Below, piece by piece: positions 52,726 to 64,000 of a stretch of 64,000 nucleotides of DNA. Each line of letters starts with the position of its first letter. Position 1 is the stretch's first letter. The stretch covers positions 505,882 to 569,881 of the forward strand of contig NZ_KQ948764.1 of NCBI RefSeq assembly GCF_001514205.1, read 5' to 3'. The position numbers and the translations under genes were made by a program. The DNA comes from Streptomyces griseoruber (GTDB lineage: Bacteria > Actinomycetota > Actinomycetes > Streptomycetales > Streptomycetaceae). The notes beneath the pieces are model-generated. The model saw only the letters and a list, made by a program, of their open reading frames with translations, searched no databases and was not told the DNA's origin.

Positions 52726-53982
52726 TCACCCTAGCCGCAGGGCAAGCATCGCGATGTCGTCGTCCTGATCGTGGGCGAAGCGGCTGAGCAGCAGGTCGCA
52801 CAGGGCGTCCAGGCCCGGTGGGGCGCCCGCGGCGGCGGTGCGGAGGTGTTCCAGGCTGACGCCGAGGTCCGTGCCGCGGGTCTCGATCAGGCCGTCGGTG
52901 ACCATGAGCAGCCGGTCGCCGCGGCCCAGCGGCACCTCGGTCGGGGCCGGGCGTTCCAGGCCGAGGCCGAGGAGCGGGCCGTCCACGTCGACGTAGGCGG
53001 CGGTGCCGGTGCCGGAGACGACCAGCGGGGGGAGGTGCCCGGCGTTGGCCACCCGCAGCCGTCCGGTCGTGGGCTCCAGCAGGGTCAGGCACACGGTCGC
53101 GGTGACGTCGGGGTGGTAGTGCTGGAGCATCCGGTCGAGCCGGGCGGCCAGCACCGCCGGGTCGGGGTCCTCGACGCAGTAGGCGCGCAGCGCGTGCCGG
53201 ATCTCCACCATCACCGTGGCGGCCTCCAGGGAGTGCCCGACGACGTCCCCGACGGCGGTGAGCACCCCGGCGCCGCTGGAGACGGCCGCGTAGAAGTCGC
53301 CGCCGATCTCGGTCTCCCGGGACGCGGGCACGTACCGCACCACCAGGTCCACGCCGGGCAGCCGGGACGGCCGCTCGGGGCGGGGCAGGAAGCTGTGCTG
53401 GAGGGTGAGCGCGACATGCCGTTCCAACTGGTACATCAGCAGCGGCTCGGCGGCCAGCGCGGTGACCTGGGCGAGGCGGGAGAGCAGTCCGTCGTCGACG
53501 ACGGGGGCGGTGGCCGGGACCGCCACACAGACGGGGGTGCGGCGGCCCTGGGTCACGGCCGGCACCAGCCGGGCGGCCTCCCGCCGGCCCGGCCGGAAGA
53601 ACCCGGCCGGCCACACCGTCGCCGGGACGAGCACGCCCCGCGGCCCGCCGTGCCCCGTCGCGAGCCGGGAGACCAGCCGGGCGACGGCCTCGTGCGCGGC
53701 GGTGTCCGGCAGCCCGAGGGTGCCGCGGTCGAGGGAGGTGCCCCGGTGCAGTCCGCCGTCCGGGCCGACCACGAAGACCACCGCGGGAGACCCGGCGAGC
53801 CGGGCGGCGCCCTCCGCGGCCGCCTCGGCCAGCTCGCCCGGGCAGCGCGCGGTCTGCACGGCGACCGTCGCCTCCGCGAGAAGCGTCAGCCGTCGCGCCC
53901 GCGCCTCCGCGTCGCCCCTGCGCCGCGCCCCGCGCAGGGCGGCCCGGACGGCGGACTGCGTCTGCAGCGGATCGGCGGGCAC
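52726..53982 (-). CDS. GAF-SpoIIE PP2C-type serine/threonine phosphatase
   Basis: 418 residues from a GTG start. The N-terminal half (~30-190) is a GAF-like sensor (AEATVAVQTARCPGELAEAA, VVFVVGPDGG). The C-terminal SpoIIE domain (~205-418) has the metal-binding GGDFYAAV and VGDVVGHSLEAATVM, then NAGHLPPLV, DGLIETRGTDLG and the closing DDDIAMLALRL. Such enzymes dephosphorylate anti-anti-sigma factors; Streptomyces has dozens. The anti-sigma partner is not in the window. Cytosolic, separate transcript. Confidence 0.94.
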   Translation of the reverse strand: MPADPLQTQSAVRAALRGARRRGDAEARARRLTLLAEATVAVQTARCPGELAEAAAEGAARLAGSPAVVFVVGPDGGLHRGTSLDRGTLGLPDTAAHEAVARLVSRLATGHGGPRGVLVPATVWPAGFFRPGRREAARLVPAVTQGRRTPVCVAVPATAPVVDDGLLSRLAQVTALAAEPLLMYQLERHVALTLQHSFLPRPERPSRLPGVDLVVRYVPASRETEIGGDFYAAVSSGAGVLTAVGDVVGHSLEAATVMVEIRHALRAYCVEDPDPAVLAARLDRMLQHYHPDVTATVCLTLLEPTTGRLRVANAGHLPPLVVSGTGTAAYVDVDGPLLGLGLERPAPTEVPLGRGDRLLMVTDGLIETRGTDLGVSLEHLRTAAAGAPPGLDALCDLLLSRFAHDQDDDIAMLALRLG

Positions 53983-54059
53983 CGTGGGACTCCCGGCCCT
54001 CTCGGAAAACGTGGTGGGGCGGCCCCGCGCCGGGACCGCCCCACCAAGCTAGTCCTGTA

Positions 54060-59420
<5,361 letters not shown>

Positions 59421-59495
59421 CGGTGTGAACTCCTAGCGATGGCGGCTCTCTTGGGTCCGACCCCGCGCGACCGTATCGCTAACGAAAGGTTTACA

Positions 59496-59521
59496 GCAAG
59501 AGTCTTGCAATTCGCAGCAAG
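59496..59521. promoter_or_regulatory. CTTGC-type operators between amylase genes
   Basis: GCAAG-AGT-CTTGC (59496-59508) is an inverted repeat; CTTGCAA (59504-59510) and GCAAG (59517-59521) follow. The CTTGC core occurs three times. Streptomyces MalR (LacI family) represses maltose and amylase genes at repeats of this type. This 187-bp gap holds both divergent promoters. Confidence 0.65.
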
Positions 59522-59607
59522 AACTTTCACCGAAGCCTTGACGCGCCTCCTCAACTGCCGCACGCTCACGGGTTGTTGAAACTCGAACCCCCTTTCCGGA
59601 GCCGCAC

Positions 59608-61689
59608 ATGACCACCAGACACCACCCCCCGGGTGTCCTCCGGCGCGCCGCCACCGCCGCGGCCGCCGCCACCCTCGCCCTGGCCGGCGCCGTCGCGCTG
59701 CCCGCCACCACCGCCCACGCGGACACCACCGCGAAGGGCGATGTCATCGCCAACCTGTGGGAATGGAACTGGGACTCCATCGCCGCCGAGTGCACGGACG
59801 TCCTCGGCCCGGCCGGGTACGGCGCGGTCCAGGTCGCCCCGCCCGCCGAGTCCCTCAAGCAGTCCTCGTCCTACTGGTGGGACGTCTACCAGCCGTACTC
59901 CTACAACCTGAACAGCCGCTTCGGTACGGCGGCGAAGTTCGCCTCGATGGTGACCGCCTGCCATGACGCCGGTGTGAAGGTCTACACGGACGCGGTGATC
60001 AACCACACGGCCGCCCAGACCGGCACCGGCTACAACGGCACGACCGTCACCAACAAGTACGACACCCCGGACTGGGACCCGGGCGACTACCACCAGTCGG
60101 ACGACTGCAACGACTCCGACCTGATCATCGACGACTGGTCGAACCTCTCCGAGGTGCAGAACTGCGAACTGCTCGGCCTGCCCGACCTGGAGACGGAGAA
60201 CGACAGCGTCCGCTCCGGCATCGCGGCCTTCCTCAACAAGCAGCTCGCGCTCGGGGTGGACGGCTTCCGGGTGGACGCGGCCAAGCACATCCCCGAGGCC
60301 GACCTCGCGGCGATCGAGGCCAAGCTGACCACCACGGCCTCGGGGGCGACGCCGTACGTCTTCCAGGAGATCTACCCGGGCTCGACCCCGCAGCCGGCCG
60401 ACTACTACGCCTCCGGTGACGTCCTGGACTTCACCTACGCGAGCAAGCTGAAGTCGGCGTTCCAGGGCAATGTCGGCGACCTGGAGTCGCTGTCCTCCTC
60501 CGGCATCCTGCCGGCCGCGAACTCGGTGTCCTTCGTGACCAACCACGACACCGAGCGCAACGGTCTGCACATGAGCTACAAGGACGGCGACAGCTACCGG
60601 CTCGCCAACCTCTTCCAGCTCGCCTACAAGTGGTCCACGCCGACCGTGTACGCGAGCTGGGAGTGGACACAGAGCGACCAGGCCCCGCCGAACTCCGCCG
60701 GTTTCGTCACCGACACCGACTGCTCGAACGGCTCCTGGTACTGCCTCGACCGGGACACCGCGGTCGTCGGCATGGTCGCCTGGCACAACGCGACCGGCAC
60801 GGCCGCCGTGTCGAACTGGCAGACCAAGTCGTCGAGCGTCATCGGCTTCGGCCGCGGCGGTGCGGGCTTCTTCGCCCTCAACAACGGCTCCAGCAGTGCC
60901 ACTTACACCTTCACGACCGGCATGGCCGACGGCACGTACAGGAACGTGATCGACGGCGGCGCGAGCACGGTCACCGTCGCGGGCGGCAGCGCCTCCCTCA
61001 CCGTCCCGGCCAAGGGCGCGATCGCCTTCTACGACGGCTCCTACACCTGCACGGTCGGCTGCGAGGACCCGGGGGGCGACGGCGGCTCGACATCGACGGT
61101 GAGCGCCACCTTCCACGAGTACGCCCCGACGACGACCGGCACCAACGTGTACGTGGTGGGCTCCGTCGCGGCCCTGGGCTCCTGGGACACCTCGAAGGCC
61201 ATCGCCCTGTCGTCCTCCGGCTACCCGGTCTGGTCGGGGGAGGTGAGCGTGCCGATCAACACGTCGTTCACCTTCAAGTACATCAAGAAGGACTCGTCCG
61301 GGAACGTCACCTGGGAGTCGAACGCCAACCGTTCGGCCACGACGACGACTTCGGCGATCTCGCTGAACAACTCCTGGAACGTGGCGGACGCGAGCGCCAC
61401 CGACGTCACCTTCAACGTCAACGCGACGACGACCTGGGGCACCAACGTCTTCGTCGTCGGCTCCGTGGCCTCCCTCGGCTCCTGGAACCCGAGCGACGCG
61501 ATCCCGCTGTCCTCGGCGTCCTACCCGACGTGGAGCAGGACCGTGATCGTCCCGAAGAGCACGGCCTTCGAGTACAAGTTCATCAAGAAGGACGGCTCCG
61601 GGAACGTCACCTGGGAGTCCGGGACGAACCGCTCGTACACGACGGGCAGTTCGTCCGGATACTCGACGAACGACACCTGGAAGCAGTGA
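59608..61689 (+). CDS. Secreted alpha-amylase with two CBM20 domains
   Basis: 693 residues; signal peptide LALAGAVALPATTAHADT (cut ~residue 39). GH13 domain of the actinobacterial/animal-like type: TDAVINHT, GVDGFRVDAAKH (nucleophile Asp), YVFQEIYPG (Glu), FVTNHDTER (Asp). Two starch-binding CBM20 modules follow a Gly/Ser linker (~490-580 and ~585-690), each with GTNVYVVGSVAALGSW or GTNVFVVGSVASLGSW and a KKD-SSGNVTWES or KKD-GSGNVTWES strand. Degrades raw starch outside the cell. Its downstream neighbour's stop is 7 bases away, convergent. Confidence 0.96.
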   Translation: MTTRHHPPGVLRRAATAAAAATLALAGAVALPATTAHADTTAKGDVIANLWEWNWDSIAAECTDVLGPAGYGAVQVAPPAESLKQSSSYWWDVYQPYSYNLNSRFGTAAKFASMVTACHDAGVKVYTDAVINHTAAQTGTGYNGTTVTNKYDTPDWDPGDYHQSDDCNDSDLIIDDWSNLSEVQNCELLGLPDLETENDSVRSGIAAFLNKQLALGVDGFRVDAAKHIPEADLAAIEAKLTTTASGATPYVFQEIYPGSTPQPADYYASGDVLDFTYASKLKSAFQGNVGDLESLSSSGILPAANSVSFVTNHDTERNGLHMSYKDGDSYRLANLFQLAYKWSTPTVYASWEWTQSDQAPPNSAGFVTDTDCSNGSWYCLDRDTAVVGMVAWHNATGTAAVSNWQTKSSSVIGFGRGGAGFFALNNGSSSATYTFTTGMADGTYRNVIDGGASTVTVAGGSASLTVPAKGAIAFYDGSYTCTVGCEDPGGDGGSTSTVSATFHEYAPTTTGTNVYVVGSVAALGSWDTSKAIALSSSGYPVWSGEVSVPINTSFTFKYIKKDSSGNVTWESNANRSATTTTSAISLNNSWNVADASATDVTFNVNATTTWGTNVFVVGSVASLGSWNPSDAIPLSSASYPTWSRTVIVPKSTAFEYKFIKKDGSGNVTWESGTNRSYTTGSSSGYSTNDTWKQ

Positions 61690-61696
61690 GCCCGGC

Positions 61697-63070
61697 TCAG
61701 CAGCTCGACTTGCCGGCGTAGACGGCGAGCGCCGTGTTGGCGCCCAGGGTGGCGGTGAACTGCCCGCTGGAGTTCACCGTCACCGTCGTGTTGCTCTGCA
61801 CGTTGCAGTACGTGCCGACGGGGAGGGACGTCTGGTAGGTGCGGGTGAGGGAGCCGCTTTCGTGGTTGATCGCGACATAGCCCTTGGAGCCCCGGCCGAA
61901 CGCGATGGCGTCGCCGCCGTTGTCCCACCAGTTGCCGACGGCCTCGCCGCGGGTGGCGTTGCGGAAGGCGACCATGCGGACGATCTCCGGCCAGGCGTGC
62001 TGGCACTTCCAGCCGTCCTGCCAGCAGGCGTTGACCGTGCCGCCGTTGGGCGGGCCGGCGTCCGTGTCGGACCACTCGTAGCCGGAGTTGATGTCCGGGG
62101 CGCCGTACGGGTACGCCAGCATGAAGACGTTGGCGAGGGTGTAGGTGGCACCGTCCTTGTAGTTGAGGGTGGAGCCGTTGCGCTCGGTGTCGTGGTTGTC
62201 GACGAAGACACCCGCGACGGAGCTGCTCAGATACCCCCAGCCCTCACCGTAGTTCTTCAGGTAGGCGAGGTTCTCGTTGTGGAAGACCCGCTTGAGGTCG
62301 TAGGCGTAACGGAACTCCTGCACATCCCCGTTGCCGGTGTACTCGGTGGGCTGGACGGCCTCGCCGGAGCCGTAGATGACCTCCTGCTTCCAGTACGCGT
62401 TCGGGTTCGTCAGCCGGGACTTGATGTTCGCCAGGTCGGCGGTGTCGATGTGCTTGGCCGCGTCGATGCGGAAGCCGTCGACGCCGAGGGTGAGGAGGTC
62501 GTTCAGGTAGCCGGCGACGGTCTTGCGGACGTACTCCTCACCCGTGTCCAGGTCGGCGAGGTTCACGAGCTCGCAGTGCTGGACGTTCCAGCGGTCCTGG
62601 TAGTTGGTCACCGGGGAGGTGCAGTCGTCGAAGTCGTAGGAGGAGTACAGACCCGGGTAGTCGTACTTCGTGTACGAGGAGCCGCCGGTGCCGGTGCCGC
62701 TGCCGGCCGACATGTGGTTGACGACGGTGTCGACGACGACCTTCACGCCCGCCGCGTGACAGGTGTTGACCATGTTCTGGAACGCGGTGCGGTCACCGAG
62801 GCGGCCGGCGATCCGGTAGCTGACCGGCTGGTACGACGTCCACCACTGCGAGCCCTGTATGTGCTCGGCGGGCGGGGAGACCTGGACGTATCCGTAGCCG
62901 GCCGGACCGAGGGTGTTCGTGCACTCCTTCGCCACCGAGGCGAAGTTCCACTCGAACAGGACGGCGGTGACGTCCTTGGTGCCGGGCGGGGTGGCATGGG
63001 CGGCGGGGCCGAGGAGGCTCAGACCGGCGGCCAGGGCCACGGCGCCCGAAAGGGATCTGCTGCGTGCCAT
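61697..63070 (-). CDS. Secreted alpha-amylase without CBM
   Basis: 457 residues; signal peptide [19 protein letters not shown]. It has the same GH13 type as the neighbour: [20 protein letters not shown] (nucleophile Asp), [10 protein letters not shown] (Glu) and [11 protein letters not shown] (Asp). A C-terminal beta domain ([10 protein letters not shown] ... [13 protein letters not shown]) ends the protein; no starch-binding module follows. The pair probably split work between soluble and granular starch. Confidence 0.95.
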   Translation of the reverse strand: MARSRSLSGAVALAAGLSLLGPAAHATPPGTKDVTAVLFEWNFASVAKECTNTLGPAGYGYVQVSPPAEHIQGSQWWTSYQPVSYRIAGRLGDRTAFQNMVNTCHAAGVKVVVDTVVNHMSAGSGTGTGGSSYTKYDYPGLYSSYDFDDCTSPVTNYQDRWNVQHCELVNLADLDTGEEYVRKTVAGYLNDLLTLGVDGFRIDAAKHIDTADLANIKSRLTNPNAYWKQEVIYGSGEAVQPTEYTGNGDVQEFRYAYDLKRVFHNENLAYLKNYGEGWGYLSSSVAGVFVDNHDTERNGSTLNYKDGATYTLANVFMLAYPYGAPDINSGYEWSDTDAGPPNGGTVNACWQDGWKCQHAWPEIVRMVAFRNATRGEAVGNWWDNGGDAIAFGRGSKGYVAINHESGSLTRTYQTSLPVGTYCNVQSNTTVTVNSSGQFTATLGANTALAVYAGKSSC

Positions 63071-63097
63071 GTGGGGGTTCCTTCTCCGTTGAAGGCT

Positions 63098-63124
63098 CTT
63101 GCTGAAATCTTTCAGAAACCTTGC
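63098..63124 (-). promoter_or_regulatory. CTTGC repeats and palindrome upstream of second amylase
   Basis: CTTGC at 63098-63102 and 63120-63124 (22 bp apart) flank CTGAAA-TC-TTTCAG (63102-63115), a near-perfect palindrome. It fits a MalR-type operator before the minus-strand amylase gene. Confidence 0.6.
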
Positions 63125-63223
63125 GGTGGCGCGATGTTAAGGGTGCAGTGGCCTGAAAGGGCAGAGGGCGGAGTGAAGGAACCGCAAGAACTTGTGGATT
63201 GACGCTTCGCCGGGAACGACGAA

Positions 63224-63253
63224 GGCCCGCCGCTCCCCCAAGAGCGGCGGGCC
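63224..63253 (-). terminator. Terminator after the alpha-glucosidase gene
   Basis: GGCCCGCCGCTC (63224-63235) pairs with GAGCGGCGGGCC (63242-63253), a 12-bp perfect stem, 15 bases past the alpha-glucosidase stop. Confidence 0.8.
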
Positions 63254-63268
63254 CGGTGCGGGGGGCCG

Positions 63269-64000
63269 TCAGGCCGTGGTCCACCACACGGTCGTGTCGG
63301 CGGGGAGCTTGACCTCGCCGTCCGTCTCGGCGACCTCGCCGCTGGCGAGGAGGACGCGGCCGTGGGACGGGACGCGCACCGACTCGGCGGAGGTGTTCGC
63401 CACGCACACGAACTCGCCGCGGCGGAAGGCGAGAACGCCCTCCGGGGCCTTCAGCCACTCCACCGCGTCACCGGCACCCAGGTCGGGCTGGGTGCGGCGC
63501 AGGCGCAGGGCGGAGCGGTAGAGCTCCAGGGTGGAGCCGGCCACGCCCTGCTGGGCCTCGACGCTCAGTTCCGCCCACTCCGCGGGCTGGGGCAGCCAGC
63601 TGCCGCCCGCGCCGAAGCCGTACGACGATCCCTCGCGCGTCCACGGGATCGGCACGCGGCAGCCGTCACGGAAACCGTCCTGGCCGGCGCCGCGGAAGTA
63701 GGCCGGGTCCTGGCGGACCTCGTCGGGGAGGTCGACGACGTCGGGCAGGCCGAGTTCCTCGCCCTGGTAGACGTAGGCCGAGCCGGGCAGGGCGAGCATC
63801 AGGAGGGTGGCGGCACGGGCGCGGCGCAGGCCCAGCTCGCGGTCGCCGGCCGTGCGGATCTGGGTGCCGAGGCCGGGCGGGTTGGCGAAGCGGGTGGCGT
63901 GGCGGGTCACGTCGTGGTTGGACAGCACCCAGGTCGCCGGGGCGCCGACCGGGCGCATCGCCTCCAGGGTGCGGTCGACGACCGTACGGAGTTCCTTCGC
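63269..64000 (-). CDS. aglA: Alpha-glucosidase, GH13 (5' end beyond window)
   Basis: 243 visible C-terminal residues; the frame is open to position 64000. WVLSNHDVTRHATRF carries the third catalytic Asp region, MLALPGSAYVYQGEELGLPD is the typical GH13_23/30 follow-up, and the last ~90 residues are the C-terminal beta domain. The nucleophile and acid/base residues lie outside the window. It probably cleaves maltose and maltodextrins from the amylases; in S. coelicolor a similar gene stands beside malEFG, which likely lie just to the right. Cytosolic: no C-terminal sorting signal is seen. Confidence 0.9.
   Translation of the reverse strand, partial: AKELRTVVDRTLEAMRPVGAPATWVLSNHDVTRHATRFANPPGLGTQIRTAGDRELGLRRARAATLLMLALPGSAYVYQGEELGLPDVVDLPDEVRQDPAYFRGAGQDGFRDGCRVPIPWTREGSSYGFGAGGSWLPQPAEWAELSVEAQQGVAGSTLELYRSALRLRRTQPDLGAGDAVEWLKAPEGVLAFRRGEFVCVANTSAESVRVPSHGRVLLASGEVAETDGEVKLPADTTVWWTTA

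Overview
This window is a stretch of actinobacterial chromosome, almost certainly from Streptomyces. Base composition is very GC-rich with strong third-position G/C bias. GTG starts are frequent, Shine-Dalgarno sequences are GGAGG-like, and genes are often coupled by ATGA/GTGA overlaps. The gene order (pepA-lpd-E2-gntR-aceE ... lipB-lipA ... glnA ... glnII ... starch-degradation genes) matches what I remember of the core-chromosome region around glnA and glnII in Streptomyces coelicolor. There are no rRNA or tRNA genes, no transposases, no phage genes and no CRISPR array; the region looks vertically inherited.

Layout. (a) 1-5108, minus strand: a multi-spanning membrane protein cut by the window edge, a PelF-like glycosyltransferase and a large secreted deacetylase-like protein. 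Together they look like an exopolysaccharide locus. (b) 5498-14365: leucyl aminopeptidase, then dihydrolipoyl dehydrogenase (E3), a two-lipoyl-domain E2, a GntR/FCD regulator and pyruvate dehydrogenase E1. A palindromic operator candidate lies over the aceE promoter. (c) 14446-23208: a WYL regulator, a DUF4240 protein, a zinc amidase coupled to a tiny membrane protein, a MarP-like membrane serine protease, an acetyltransferase, two nucleotide-cofactor oxidoreductases and an NsdA-like regulator. (d) 23454-25355: lipB and lipA, which make the lipoyl cofactor needed by the E2 in (b). (e) 25645-35764: small proteins, an RDD protein, glnA with a four-half-site GlnR box, a HEAT-repeat operon, htpX-pspAB (envelope stress) and several unknowns. 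(f) 35999-40679: an ArsC-like protein, two exported proteins, a hydrolase/MarR divergent pair, and glnII with its own GlnR box. (g) 40834-51573: a possible cysteine leader peptide before a receiver-less winged-helix regulator, a two-component system, a DUF1996 exported protein with an Asn/Gln-rich linker, a lipoprotein, and a membrane protein whose cytoplasmic part looks like a decayed ECF sigma factor. A diiron-type hydrolase / ferredoxin reductase pair with a TetR regulator follows. (h) 51630-64000: regulators and a SpoIIE-type phosphatase, then a starch/maltodextrin cluster: a 1786-residue amylase-pullulanase fusion, an alpha-amylase with two CBM20 domains, a second alpha-amylase and the 3' part of an alpha-glucosidase. 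CTTGC-type repeats before these genes fit MalR control.

Themes. 2-Oxo-acid dehydrogenases and lipoylation are encoded close together. Both glutamine synthetases lie in the window with matching GlnR operators. The right end degrades extracellular starch. The least explained items are the Pel-like cluster at the left edge, the sigma-like membrane protein at 47614-49563, and an in-frame Streptomyces interspersed repeat inside the ferredoxin reductase gene.
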